The position numbers and the translations under genes were made by a program. This document shows positions 1-12,000 of a DNA stretch of 64,000 bases, one piece after another. The notes below the pieces were generated by a model. That model saw nothing but the letters and a program-made list of their open reading frames with translations, did no database searches and had not been told where the DNA came from. Each line of letters begins with the position of its first letter. The first letter of the stretch is position 1. Origin of the DNA: Termitomyces sp. T153 (lineage: Eukaryota; Basidiomycota; Agaricomycetes; Agaricales; Lyophyllaceae); contig JACKQL020000042.1 in assembly GCA_018296165.2 (NCBI GenBank), positions 372,001-436,000 on the forward strand, written 5' to 3'.

Positions 1-616
1 CGTTGGCTTGGTCGATTTATAACGGTTGTCAAGGAGTGTCCTAAAACAGGTTAATTTGTGAAAAGCTGGAGGTTACAGTGTCAGTCCTCTGTGTAAACTG
101 CGTTGAAACCACGACTAGTATCAACGGTCGTAAAGTGTAACAAAATTGTTCATAAGTAATATGCCCCAGATACGCAATGTCTCTGAGAAAATTACCACAG
201 CTTATTCCATATTGCTCCAGGCTTTGCTGGACACTTGAGTAAGCTGAGCGATCATCGTTCTAGTAGATCGTGACTGCCATTCTTGACTAAAATTATCTTC
301 AAAGTGATACGGATGGCCCAGACTCCAGAGAGCCTCTAAAGCGCCCTGGATCGAACGTCTCTTAAAGGATCCGTGGGAACAACAAAAGGGCGCAATAGAT
401 CCGGTCACATCATCCGAGATTTGTATCGTTATCACATGATGATGACGATGATCTGTAACCATGTTTGTATCTTTCCTCTTGAATTATTACCTCTTGGATA
501 TCATTACCTGCCTCTTGGAGCGCCGATTCCGGCCCGTTGTCCGTTATAATTGCTTTAGGAAAGATGAGACGGTCCATATCCCTCTTCTCATTCATCATTG
601 ATCGATTGCTAAACAA
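1..616. other. Upstream region, no gene recognised
   Basis: No open frame here has recognisable protein content, and the short minus-strand frames are low-complexity or His-rich. The last 100 bp are CT-rich and precede the GH5 start codon, so they probably contain its promoter, but no specific element can be named. Confidence 0.4.
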
Positions 617-2340
617 ATGTCTTTCCTTCGTGTCGACGGGGCAAAAATCACTGATGAGCAAGGGTGTGAGGTCGTTCTCCGAGGCGCCGGCTTGGGCGGA
701 TGGATGATGTACGTAGAATTAACAATGAGTGCTTCACCTCAATTTCATTGGCCCCATCATGATTCTTCAGGATGGAAAACTTTATCACAGGTGATACTCA
801 ACCTTGAGCCCAGTGGTCATGCACTCAAATCGGCCAGGATTCCCTGGATGTGAATTTCAAATACGCGAGGCGCTCAGTGAAGTGCTGGGAAATGCGAAGG
901 CCGAGTTTTTTTTTGACAAGGTTATTCAATGCTACTTACAAAGAAGTCATCTAATTGCGGCTGACGACTTTCAACATTACTTAGTATCTGGAGCATTTTT
1001 TCGCAGAGGAGGATGCCGAATTTTTCAAATCTCTAGGATTGAATTGCATTCGCATCGCAGTTAACTACCATCATTTTGAAGGTATGGTAACCGATACTGG
1101 TTTTGACCTTCATCCTGACGAACTCGGACCTAGATGATCAAAACCCCCGTGTTCTGAAGGCAAATGCGTTCAAACACCTTGATCGTGTCATCGCCGCCTG
1201 TGCAAAGCATTCCGTGTATACTATTATCGATCTACATGCTGCACCCGGCGGGCAGAGTGGTGGTTGGCACGCTGATGCGGGCATGCACCGTCCCATGTTT
1301 TGGAAGCATAGAGACTTTCAGGATCGGGTCGTCTGGCTGTGGAAGGAGCTCGCGACACACTACAAGGATAATCCTTGGGTTGCTGGATATAATCTTCTCA
1401 ACGAGCCTGCAGATCCTACACCACAAGCTCAAGGGCTAATAAGGTTATATGACAGGCTTTTCCAGGTCATACGCGAAGATGTCAAAGATAAGAGACACAT
1501 CATCTTTCTGGACGGAAACACTTTCGCAACAGACTTTAGCGGATTTCCAGAAGACGTGAAGGATGGGATACGCTGGTCGAACGCGGCGTTCGCGATTCAT
1601 GACTATGCGGTGGAGGGTTTCCCAGGAGAACGCGGGGAGGAATATGAAGGAATGCCGGAAGAGGTTGCAATGATCAGGCAGAAATACGAGAGAAAAAGGA
1701 GATGGATGGACGATCGAGGACTCTGCGTATGGAATGGAGAGTGGGGTCCCGTCTACGCGAGGAAGGAGTATGATGGGGAAAAGACGGACAGAATTAATGC
1801 ACGCAGGGAGAGAGTGTTACGAGATCAACTGGCTATCTACAAAGAGGTATACATATACTTCTTCCTGTGTTGGAATACACTCACTGCATTTAGGACAAGC
1901 TGAGTTGGTCGATCTGGCTCTACAAAGACATTGGATTTCAGGGAATGGTCTACCTATCACGCGATACTCCGTACATGCAGCACTTCAGCGATTTTCTCGC
2001 ACGAAAGCACAGGCTTGCAGTAGACGCATGGGGCAAAGACGACACAAATGTCAAGCACATTTACGCACCTATCGAGGCGTTGATTCGGGAGTCGGTAGCT
2101 GATCCGACGTATCTCAAGCTCTACCCTCCTCTATGGAGCGTGCAGGAGCGCGTCACCCGTGTTTCGCGGACGATTCTCGTTGCCGAATTCCTTGTCAAAG
2201 AGTGGGCAGAGATGTTCCGGGGTATGGATGAACAGAAGTTGGAAGAGCTAGCTCGAAGCTTTAGATTTGAGAACTGCCACAAGCGAGGTGGCTTGAATCA
2301 ACAACTGAGGGAGAATGCGGGGATGGATCTTCTAGGATAG
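617..2340 (+). CDS. Glycoside hydrolase family 5 protein (intracellular-type glucosidase/glucanase)
   Basis: A retaining beta-glycosidase of the GH5 TIM-barrel fold; the substrate cannot be told from sequence alone. The protein is assembled from about five exons. Exon 1 (from 617) encodes the VLRGAGLGGW start typical of the family. Further exons give GFPGCEFQ (about 838), FFAEEDAEFFKSLG (about 985) and DDQNPRV (from 1134), and the last exon (from about 1893) encodes WSIWLYKDIGFQGMVY. The acid/base glutamate lies in NLLNEPAD and the nucleophile in WNGEWGPVY, so both catalytic residues are present. Introns: about 709-808 (acceptor uncertain, the weakest junction), about 919-977, 1082-1133 (good phase) and about 1845-1892. 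The first residues are not a signal peptide, which suggests an intracellular enzyme such as those acting on steryl- or lipid-glucosides, though that is inference. The C-terminal part after the barrel (about 2040-2340) is family-specific and has no separate domain call. Confidence 0.88.
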
Positions 2341-2983
2341 TGATTTGGTGACGATCAAGTTCTACGAATGACCCTTGCTATCCTCTTGATGACATTGGAT
2401 GCGGCTATGTCAAACATTGCTTAGGTTGTCGTGGTTTTCCAACCGAAATGATAATCCGGGATTATTTCATCCTCTCTTCTCGGACGTTTCAAAATTACGC
2501 GGAATGTGTCAACATGAGATATCGGACGACGTCGCAAGGCATGGTGAACAAGTATGCTGATGTGTGTTTATGGCAATGTCTCCCGATATGTGCGTAGCAC
2601 TGTCAGCATGGCCCGTGAACTGGTTTCAAATTCAAGTTCAAAATATTAAGAAAGTTCGTCGGTGGCAGGGGATCGACGCATTCGGATGTATCTGTTACAA
2701 ACACGTAACGGGTAATGCGGCGCCATCAATTGTGGGTCACTGGAGAGAGGACCTTCTCGGCAATTAAAGAATTTGATGCGCTCAAATGTTCGCGAAATGC
2801 ATTTTGTTTCAGGTCCATCAGAAACACATAAGTGAATTCAGGATGACGATTGCTTATGTAGACAACAAGACATCTGATTCATCAGTGATTCGTTTTACTG
2901 AATCAAATTCAGAATGCCAAGTCACCTGAACTCACCAGCGGGGTTACAGGAATTGTTGCTGGGTGGACCCTTAAAGCTTTACT
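2341..2983. other. Intergenic, no feature seen
   Basis: Region between two co-oriented genes. It presumably holds the GH5 3' UTR and the promoter of the next gene. No repeat, RNA gene or convincing coding frame was seen. Confidence 0.5.
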
Positions 2984-3091
2984 GTGGTTGTTCTCTCTTG
3001 CAACTCAATCGTCTCTGGATCTTTTAGATCTGCCACAGTCTGGAACTGTAGACTTCGCGTCCCTCCCCCCTTCCTGTCTCCACCGTCTCTC

Positions 3092-4384
3092 ATGTCCAGA
3101 AAGCAAGTACCTGACTTGGATTCTTTGGAGTCTCCATTGATTTCCGCGAACCCTTTTGGTTCAATTTTGGGTGTGGTACCCGGTACTGCCCTTGCAGAAA
3201 GGATTTTCAACGACCCCGATTCATGGCAGGGAGCTGACGATGACGACGGTGACCTCAAAGATGCAGAAGCTAAGAGGTGGCTCGCCGATGAAGTTGGCAT
3301 GTGCCAAGCTAATGGCGACTTCTCTCCCGTAGATCGGGATATAGACATCATAGATCGGGATATAGACATCATGCTTAAATCTCTGTCTGAGAGGTTGAGT
3401 TTTACAGCTCCTGCGTCAGAAAAGCTAGAAAATTGGGACGACATCGCTCAGGAGAATAAACAGCCTTTCCTACCGTTATTCGATCACACTTTGAGCTTGA
3501 ATGTAGACCTTCGATTTTCAAAAATATGGGACACTCAAGGCAAGATGCTTCATTCTCCACGATCCCCTATATCCCCCACGAATGAGTCGAAAACGCTTCC
3601 TTCTGCACGGCTAGCAGCTCCTCCTGCTTTGGATCTGGATGCAGCTGAAGATGCACTCTCCCCCGTCATCTCCCCTTTTACCGTCGCGTCCGCATCTACT
3701 ACATGGAGCATCCTTGAATGGTATGGCGTTCATCCGAATACACCTCGGATCCTTAGTCGCGTACCCTTCCTCACTCACAGCCCTTCAACCCCCTACCACG
3801 CAAAACCGCCAGCTCTTTCATCACTACGTGAACCTTCATCCCCATCGGCGAATGCGACGGTCACAACGCCCCCATTCCCTTTGTCCATCCCCGGATTCAC
3901 AGAATTTACATCGATCCGCCGCTTGCCTGATATTCCCGACCTGGCACGCACAACACCGTCGAAACCGCTGATATCTCCTCAAGAGAGTACCCCCGAGCGT
4001 ACTTCCAAACGCATAAAGTCTCCCGACGGCCCTCTTCACTTTGTCAAGACACATCAGCGTTCTGCCTCAGCTTCAGTAGCTCCCAGTGGATCTACCTCAA
4101 GGCTCCGACGGACACCCTGCGGATCCGCAACGATTCCTGTTCCGTCGGGCTCACCAGACCCTTTCAACTCATCCCCTAATGTAACACCAATTCGCACGGG
4201 GAGTTTGTTCAACCGCTCGCCCCCCGCAGGCCCACGGCCTCGCTTGGGTACGAACCCTATGCGACAACGTCAAGCAAGTGGACGTGACTCTCCGTCACCG
4301 ATTGTCATTGAGCCTGCGCCTACACCTACGCGTGTCCGCAAGCCTTCACCGCCGCCTGGTCTCCATCTATACATGGCTGCATGA
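3092..4384 (+). CDS. Ser/Pro-rich protein of unknown function
   Basis: A single intronless frame of 430 residues from the first in-frame ATG (MSRKQVPDLD). The frame is open upstream to about 2984 but has no ATG there. I do not recognise the protein. The N-terminal third is acidic (GADDDDGDLKDAEAKRW) and contains a perfect 21-bp in-frame tandem duplication at 3331-3372, giving two DRDIDI heptapeptides. The C-terminal half is rich in Ser, Pro, Thr and Arg with many SP/TP dipeptides and basic patches such as TSKRIKSP, as expected of a disordered, phosphorylated, possibly nuclear protein. It ends PPPGLHLYMAA. Codon use and CpG content match the neighbouring housekeeping genes. No membrane segment or signal peptide is visible. 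Confidence 0.65.
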   Translation: MSRKQVPDLDSLESPLISANPFGSILGVVPGTALAERIFNDPDSWQGADDDDGDLKDAEAKRWLADEVGMCQANGDFSPVDRDIDIIDRDIDIMLKSLSERLSFTAPASEKLENWDDIAQENKQPFLPLFDHTLSLNVDLRFSKIWDTQGKMLHSPRSPISPTNESKTLPSARLAAPPALDLDAAEDALSPVISPFTVASASTTWSILEWYGVHPNTPRILSRVPFLTHSPSTPYHAKPPALSSLREPSSPSANATVTTPPFPLSIPGFTEFTSIRRLPDIPDLARTTPSKPLISPQESTPERTSKRIKSPDGPLHFVKTHQRSASASVAPSGSTSRLRRTPCGSATIPVPSGSPDPFNSSPNVTPIRTGSLFNRSPPAGPRPRLGTNPMRQRQASGRDSPSPIVIEPAPTPTRVRKPSPPPGLHLYMAA

Positions 4385-5654
4385 GAAGAAATTGCATGCC
4401 CCCTTTGTATGAACTAGTGAAATTGCCATTGTTACCTTATTTTTATTTATCGTTTCCCTTTCTGGTGTCTTGAGCCGCCTACCTATTCCAGACTACATCC
4501 TCGTTCAAGTTGAACACTACGTGGTATTTATTACTCACAAAATTCCCCATACCTCCCTGCTACTACTTCAGCATATTACAGATCATGTTAACTGTATTTC
4601 TATTTATTCTAGCAACCACATCCATATCTCATCATCTTGTATGTAGAACACTGCAACTCTCCATATTACTATCTAATTCCATGTGTTTAAGCAAACATGA
4701 CAAGGTCAGACCGAATGCCTCGAGACGCGACTCGGAAAACTGTTGGTGATCAGCGAAACTGGGAGACGTGTCTCTGGATTTGTCGGAACTCAGGTCATAT
4801 CTGATTTCATGCATCGAGAAGTATTTATTGAAAATAAAGGGTGACCCCGCCTCGGAAACCACTCGGTAAGTACAGCCCGGGAAATGGTACTATCCCGGCT
4901 ATACTAAGTATGGTTGTGGAATCACCCGATGTTCAAAGACTTCGCATTTGATTTTTCGCCAACGTATTAAGAGCGTAAGTCTTGGGTAAGTCAATATAGA
5001 ACATGTTACCTGAACTGAATGCTATCAATGAGAATTCATTCATGGCGATACCGAGGAATGATTTTTTGGACCAGCGCAATCAAATCTAGGGATGCGATCA
5101 ACAACACAAGACGGATATGGCTAGAATCAATTGCTTGATATAGATACATAGTCAGAAACTGAGGCAACCGATTACAAGCCTGAAGGGAGTGATGATGAAT
5201 ATTCATTTACGATATCATGTGTTTTTCATGCGAATCTGGGGCTAAGAAAACTGGGCCTAGTTTTGCCACCAGGACGGATTTTTGGACGTTGTCAGCATGA
5301 GAATGCAAAACAGGGAGACGGTATGATCACCAGCCGGCTTATGGAAGACGAGGTGTTGTACCTGACATCATAGTTGATGGGAGATGGAAAGGAAGTTGAT
5401 GTTGAGATACATATTCTTGACACCGATTATTGAGCATAGCATTGCGGCGTAGGGGTCTTCCTTCAACTTGAAATGTGTTGCGATGCTTGACGACTAGAAG
5501 CGGGTCAATACAGTTCAACCATGATACCAGAGGAAAAGGATGAGATGTAGAATGGGATATTGAGAAAAAGGATGAGATGTAGAATAGAATGAAAGATATA
5601 TCAGTAAGAGTCCCTGTCTATCACTAATACACACCGAAACAGAGCCAGAAGACA
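4385..5654. other. Long intergenic stretch
   Basis: About 1.27 kb between the Ser/Pro-rich gene and the 3' end of the Rho gene. A 20-bp sequence is repeated exactly at 5534-5553 and 5566-5585. Short open frames (for example 4632-4862 minus) have no recognisable content. No RNA gene was seen. Confidence 0.5.
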
Positions 5655-6450
5655 TCAAATGACGACGCATTTACTCCGTTGCTTTATCTTTTTGCCCCAT
5701 TTTCCTTTCAAGCTTTCTCGTAGTGCTAGGTTGAAAACGTCCTGGACTCCCCGCCCTGTCTTCGCAGAGCATTCGACGTATTTAGCGCCGATTTCCCTCG
5801 CCACATTTCCGCCTTGCTCTGGCGTTATTGGCACTTGCCCCTGAGCACTCAACATCCTTTTTGTTTGATCGTCTGACCGTAGATCGGTTTTCGTTCCGAC
5901 AAGAATGAGGGGTGTCCCTTCGCAGAAGTGTGCAACTTCAGGATACCACTGTTGTACAGGGTAAGTGTAAACAAAAAAGGATATGAATTGGGAATCACCT
6001 TGTCCTGAACATTTGCAAGACTTGTTGGAAAGTCGATTGAGAACACGATGAGAATAACATCACTCTCGGGATAACTCAGTGGCCGAAGCCGGTCGTATTC
6101 TTCTTGTCCTGCGGTGTCCCAAAGCGCCAGCTCTATTTCCTTGCCTTCAAATGGAATTTGAGTAACATAGTTCTCGAAAACTGTCGGGATATACGCCTGT
6201 GATTTACACCAACCGATAAATCCAATGATTAAAGGCTTGAAATTTGGATAACTACGGCTTACCTCTGGGAACCGATTCTCGGCATAGACAATCAGAAGAC
6301 ATGTCTTCCCACAACCACCTTAACACGACTGATGAGCTCAACACAGCACATGCGAGATAGCCTCGCACCATCACCAACCACCACGAGTTTTCGCTTAATG
6401 TCCGGCCTGCGCGAAATATTTCCTGATTGGGTTTGGTATGAAGATTCCAT
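5655..6450 (-). CDS. Rho-family small GTPase
   Basis: A membrane-anchored GTP switch for actin, polarity and cell-wall signalling. Four exons join cleanly: 6450-6369, 6318-6263, 6196-5999 and 5948-5655. The G motifs are all present: P-loop GDGGCGKT (split by the first intron), effector [14 protein letters not shown] in [28 protein letters not shown] (TKxD) and ECSAKTG. The C-terminus is a polybasic stretch ([11 protein letters not shown]) followed by the CAAX box CVVI, which predicts prenylation, geranylgeranyl by the last residue. The start is the first ATG ([10 protein letters not shown]); an upstream TTG in frame is not a start. It is clearly Rho rather than Ras or Rab by LRPLSYP and [12 protein letters not shown]; whether it is Rho1-, Rho3- or Rho4-like I cannot decide. 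Its start lies only 108 bp from the divergent GPI1 gene. Confidence 0.93.
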
Positions 6451-6558
6451 GAATGTAGAGAAGATGGTATATTTGCCCAATGACGGGAGGTATATATGAT
6501 GGCAGGTATGAGTGGTTAAAGTTATGAGTGGTTGAACCTGCCGGCGGGGTGAACATGA
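6451..6558. promoter_or_regulatory. 108-bp divergent promoter between Rho GTPase and GPI1
   Basis: The whole space between two divergent start codons. It contains a TATA-like TATATATG (about 6491), an 11-bp direct repeat (TATGAGTGGTT at 6507-6517 and 6523-6533), and a 7-bp inverted repeat GGCAGGT/ACCTGCC (6501-6507 and 6536-6542) enclosing the direct repeat. Bidirectional control is an inference from spacing. Confidence 0.5.
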
Positions 6559-8940
6559 ATGGTAACCGAATCACGTGGTCGTTTTTGTTTTATGCTCACC
6601 GTATTCTGGCCCATTGATGTGAAGCGCTCTGGCTTTTGTTATGGCTGGAACGCCCCTTCAGTCTGTATAGCTGGTGTACTTGAGTTATCGGCGGTATGTT
6701 TACCTTTTATGCATGATTTTTTTTTGTTTTGGGTTTATCTTGAAAAGGAACAAGAGGCCAAGGAAGCATTGAAAAAAGCTTTGCATTGTTCAATTCAGTG
6801 GAGGTATATCACGGAATCGTGTGGCAGCGAGCCTGTAATACTGGGCAAATGTGTGTTTGGTGTAGAGAGCGTTCGTTCGAAACGACCTACACCTTTTCTT
6901 CAATTACGAAACTGCGGGTATGCTTTAGATCTATTCGTTTTCCTTTAGATACATAAATGATCGTTGTTACAGGGACTATACCCTAATTTATTACTGTCGA
7001 CATCAGTCAAATACCTTGCGTTTCCATACGCTGGACATACCGAAACATAATGTCCCCAGTCGGGAAACCGTTGCAGGCTCGGCATATCTTAATTCTGTGC
7101 TCCATGACTTCACAGCCCCGAAGAGAGATCAATTCGTAACGAGCATCAACGATGTCGTTTTAAACCAGGTATTTACGACTTCATTATCGTCGTCACAGTT
7201 CAGATTATGATTATGCCAGTTCAACTCGTCTAAATCGTTGGAGCAAGCTCTTAGCCAGCCGCTCAAAACGGAAGAGCCAAAACTATTGAAAAGCTTCATA
7301 CCAGTGGGGTCACTTCTCTTGCGGATTTTCGCGCGTGTTTCGGTTGCCTTATCGACGATCTGCAATTTCTCGATTGTTCCTCCACATCTTCTTTTGAAGG
7401 ATGTTTCAGCCACGAGTAAGATCTTATGTATAAATCCTTTTAGCATAGACGATGGGTTTTAGTCCAGCAGATAGACGTTAGAGCCGAACAGATGGACTTC
7501 TTCGCAGCTGAGGCTGGATCGTTGCGTCGACGTACATCAACGCCCATTCACATCTATTCTGTTCGATACACCAAGTCCGTCCTTCGCTTGCGTCTCATCA
7601 GCTTCCATGCCTGAAAGAAGAACGCAGTTTTTTCAATGCAGTATGGTTAATACTGAATGATATCATTATGGGTGTAGCGCTCGGGTCTTTCATTTGTGAA
7701 AACCATGTCGCTTTGGCTCGGCTATTGGTTGAGACGGCTGAGGTTGGTCTGGCCTTATCAGTTGTTTTTTGAATGCTGCTGACGAGTTGAAAGGATTTCT
7801 TGGTTAGTTGGGTGCAGTGGACCTTGCAATGGCTAGACTCGTGGCCGGCTGGCCTGAAGCTGAATACGGAGCTAAGTCACTTTTATTCGCATACATTCAT
7901 TGGTCTGGTTACGGTGTGGGGTGGTACGTTTGTTGGCTGTAGCCGCGGACTCATTATGCTCATGCTTCACAGGGTTCCTTCAGAAAGGGATACCCTACTT
8001 ACCTACGGTGATTTATGTCATCGGCGTTTTAAGTAGCGGAGGGATGACGATCACCATTTCATTACTTCTCGATGTGCTAGCTCTCCTTACAGCTCATATT
8101 TGCATATGCTATGTCTTGTCAAGGGCTGTGTATCAGCGAATGTTGAAGTCGGCAGGCTCATTGTGGAATCTTTTCAGAGGTGGGCATCAGATCCAATTGT
8201 GCAAGGATGGTTTTGGATTGATGATATCCCACAGGGAAACGGTACAACGTCCTGCGCAACCGGACAGACTCATGGGAGTACGATATTGACCAACTCTTAT
8301 TCGGTACCATCTTCTTCACGTTGCTGGCATTCCTGTTTCCGACGGTGCTAGTTTACTACTCTTTATTTGCTCTGGTGTGTTGATCTAGTGTGCCACACTC
8401 GCTGACTGTTGATTTGACAATCAAGTTGCGTCTCTGTGTTCTCGTAATACAAGCGAGCTTAGAAACCTTACTTGCACTTATGAACCACTTCCCACTTTTC
8501 GCTCTGATGCTTCGGGTGAAGGATCCTTGGCGACTCCCAGGTGTGTCCTTAGTCTACAATCTATGTCACTCTTCAGTCAACGAATCACCAGGTGGTATTC
8601 ACTTCGTATTGGAAGAATCGCCAGGCTCGGAGACACCTTACATTGTCATCAAAGTAGGTGCTTTTTCATTCCTCACCGCTACCTGCCCTAAATGTACATG
8701 TGCAGAACCAGCCTGTACCACTGTCAACCATCTTTTTCCAGTACAGTGAGTTGCTTGTTTACGCCCTAGGAAAAGAATTCCCTCTGATGTGTAATCTCCC
8801 CAGTCGAGCTGCTTTCCCGACTTGCAAAGCATTACAACCCTTTGCGTCTTCTTTGGTGTTTGCTTTCGGGTCAACATCTCGCGGCCATCCCTCCGTACTC
8901 CATACGTTATAACAAGATTCCCGAGGATAGTGACAGCTAG
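6559..8940 (+). CDS. GPI1: GPI1/PIG-Q, subunit of GPI-GlcNAc transferase
   Basis: Component of the ER-membrane complex that transfers GlcNAc to phosphatidylinositol, the first step of GPI-anchor synthesis; GPI1 stabilises the complex. Recognition rests on the family signature SWPAGLKLNTELSHFYSHTF (about 7850-7905), preceded by SWVQWTLQWL and followed by hydrophobic segments (SLLLDVLALLTAHICICYVLS, LFGTIFFTLLAFLFPTVLVYYSLFALL) and the conserved DPWRLPGGIHF region near 8525-8600. The N-terminus reads FWPIDVKRSGFCYGW. At least eight short introns are needed; clear ones start at GTATGT near 6695, GTATGC near 6918 and GTGAGT near 8747. The protein ends RYNKIPEDSDS at 8940. No inactivating stop is needed if the introns are accepted. 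The gene converges with LKR/SDH, whose stop is 150 bp away. Confidence 0.85.
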
Positions 8941-9091
8941 AGCGGGAAAGATGAAGTCGTGAGGTACATTTTTGAACATGCTATGTATGTATGTATACTT
9001 GGATTGCCTGCTACTGGTACACTTTGGAATATTGTTATGCTACAATTCTGAGACGATGAGGAATATTGAGCCTAGCGCCACTGGCACTACA

Positions 9092-12000
9092 CTAAAGTAT
9101 TTGAACGTCCTTCTGAACGTCCTGCTTTATCCATTTCTCACTGCCACTTACACTCTCCTCTAAGACATCCTTGACTTCACGCTTCCAAGATTCCTTGAGC
9201 GCACTCTCCACCGTCCTCTTCACCTTCCCCAACGAGCGTACTGTCTCCTTCATGTTCAAGCCGAATTCCTCTAACCCACTCAACACAGGCATATAGACGC
9301 TCTCGTGCAAAGGCCTCGCCACGCCCCTAAGCTCAATCTTCCCATCCAGCACCAAAAGTGCCGCAATACCAACGGGTATACCCACAGTGCGCGCCATTGC
9401 AGACGACCTGTCCGTCCCGTACTCGATAAGTGAGGACGTATACACGCGTTCCTGTGCCGTATGAGGGTCCCTCGTAATGATCTCGTGCGAGAGCACAACC
9501 ATATCTCGTTCGTGCGGTTTATAGGCTAGCTGGTGGGCGAGGAGGTACGCGAAGATATCGATGGGTGCCATGGCACCCGAGGGAAGCGGTGGGAGGGGTT
9601 TAGTGTATGTATATGCTGCATGTAGGGTGGGTACGAGGCCGAGCCACTCGAGGGCAGAGTGGAGGTCTTGTATATTCTCCGAGGGGACGAGGCGAGTGAT
9701 GGCGTCGGGCGGGAGTGTAGCGGTGGCTTCGCCTTTGATACCGAGTTGTTGGGCGATACAGAGTCGAACGAAAGAGTGCCAATTGGGGAGGTATATCTGA
9801 TCCTGCGCGTTGAGAAAACCGAGGGATCGGAAGGAATCCATGAGACTTGAGAAGCCGGGGTATCTGATGCGTGGTTGCTTCAGTTCGTCCGTAGCGCAAG
9901 GAGAGGGGAGGTGGGGAAATCGCTAACCTTAGTGTACCACGCACAAACGTTCGATTCTGGGTCGAGAATAAGCGATAAGCCTCTCTATAAGCTATGCTAC
10001 TACGATTAGCAAGGCCTTCCAACTTGATTTCATCCGTGACTGGTACATCCGGAAACACATTTTTCAACACTTCGCCGTCTGGAATAGTATGATTCTGTTT
10101 TCAGTGAGGTTGAGGTCTCAGTGAACCTGGTCCTGAGTAACTTAAAACAAACTACCCACCTCGCCTTTCAGCCAGAACTTGGCGCTAGCAAGAGCAGCCT
10201 GAAGCACGCCCCTTGGATTCCAGCTGAACTTATATCTGAGTGGCGTATGCTCAACATCAGGCGCAGGAAGACCCCCGCAGAACGAAGTGAACGACTGAAT
10301 AATTTGTCCATCGGACTGGAGCCTGGAGATCAGGTCGAGGGCAGTGAGATGGTCAATGCCGGGGTCTAGCCCGATTTCATTTAGGAAGAGGACGTTCGCG
10401 GCCACGGCTCTGTGACGAGCAATGTTGAGACAGAAGATTCTTTCCAGTACAGGAACAATTGCAACTTACTTGTCATGTAAAGCGAACATCTCCGGTGTGA
10501 CATACGAAGCAGTGACAAGGTGCTTTCTATCCTGAAGACACTTGCGCGCGACTCGGGCATGGAACGGTACGGGAAGAAGACTGCAGGTAGTCCACATTAG
10601 CCAGCCGCAAGAAAACGCTAGCCAGGAAAACAAGAGCTCAAAAAGCCCATACTCATACGCACCTAACAACGACATCCGACTCCCCGATCAACGCTTCCAT
10701 CGGCTCCCAATCATCAACATCCACAACCCTGTATTGAATATTCAAAAACTCCTTGCTCAGCTTCTCGAGTTCTACAAGCGAATTGCTTACTATCACGAGT
10801 TACAACGCATGAGTAAAGACAGTGCAAGCGGGAAGATCCACGCATTGAAGGGACACTCACCAACAACGAGCTGCACATCCCCCCTCTTTGCAATCACCTC
10901 AACAGCCGGACGCGCAACCATCCCGCTCCCGAGCATCAACACCTTCTTTTTCTTCTCCCTTCTCTCTCCCCTGCTGTCTTGTGTCCTGTTCTCCGGCACT
11001 GGCTTCCCACGTCCATCTAATGAAACGAGTTTTGATGATGCACGTATAGATTCTTTATGAATCTCGTTCTTCATCTCGTTCTCATTCTTGTCGGCTAGGC
11101 CCGACATCCCGTCCTTGTTCCCGCTCTCAATCTCGTCCACCACGGCACGATCGCCATCCTTCCAACTCTCATCCTCAGCCTTTTTCTGATGCACACTCTC
11201 CCTGACCCTACGCTCTTCGCGCTTCCAAAAGTTGGCAAGCTCATACTCCAACGACCTATACCCCTCCATCAACTCTCCCCTCCTCGCGATCGTCGCATGC
11301 TCTAGTGCCTCATCTAATTCCCTTCCCCTTCCGCTATCCTGTCCCTCCTCCTCCTCCTCCCACCCTTCCAACCCGCCCCATTCCTCCTCACCCAGAAACC
11401 CACCTACCCCCTCCGCCCTCATATACCCCGCCACAATCCTCCACACAAACGGCAACACCGCCCTCTCAAAGCTCACCGATGCGTCGAGCGGCAGCGTCGC
11501 GGGGAGGATGTCTACTGCCATCATTTGGACCTCTGGGAGTGACACGCCGGGCAGGGGCGGTGGGGTGATCTTGTAGGAGGGCGCGGTGAGTGTTGTAGAT
11601 TTGGTCAGGAATTGGAGGCCGCCCTGAGGGGATCTAAGTTAAGTTATACTTAAGGATAAGAGGGACTAGTGCACCTCGATGTCACAACTAATATCTCCGA
11701 TATTCCTAAACCTGAACCCCTTGAACGCACGCGCGTGGTCGAGTGCGAGAGAGAGCTGCATCGTCGTCATGAGCCGTGGGAAATTGGAGGACCAGCCGGT
11801 ACCGTTGAGGAAGAGCGTTAGGTAGGGGGCGATCTGAAGATGGGGTTTGGTGAGTTGCTCAGTTGGGAGGGTATTTCACGGATGGGCAGCGGAATGGAAT
11901 GTGTAGAATAATGGGAAAGGGAATAATAGGAAAGGGAAGATAAGGCAACACACCTTCTCGTGGAACGTGGACCGATATGACTGTGGGTAGGCATAATAAT

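Noticed and set aside
9561..9850. Plus-strand frames at 9561-9850.
   Set aside because: Shadows of the SDH C-terminal exon on the minus strand, which has clear homology.
11232..11576. Pro/Ser-rich plus-strand open frames in 11232-11576.
   Set aside because: They are the antisense of the acidic/Glu-rich linker of the LKR/SDH gene on the minus strand.
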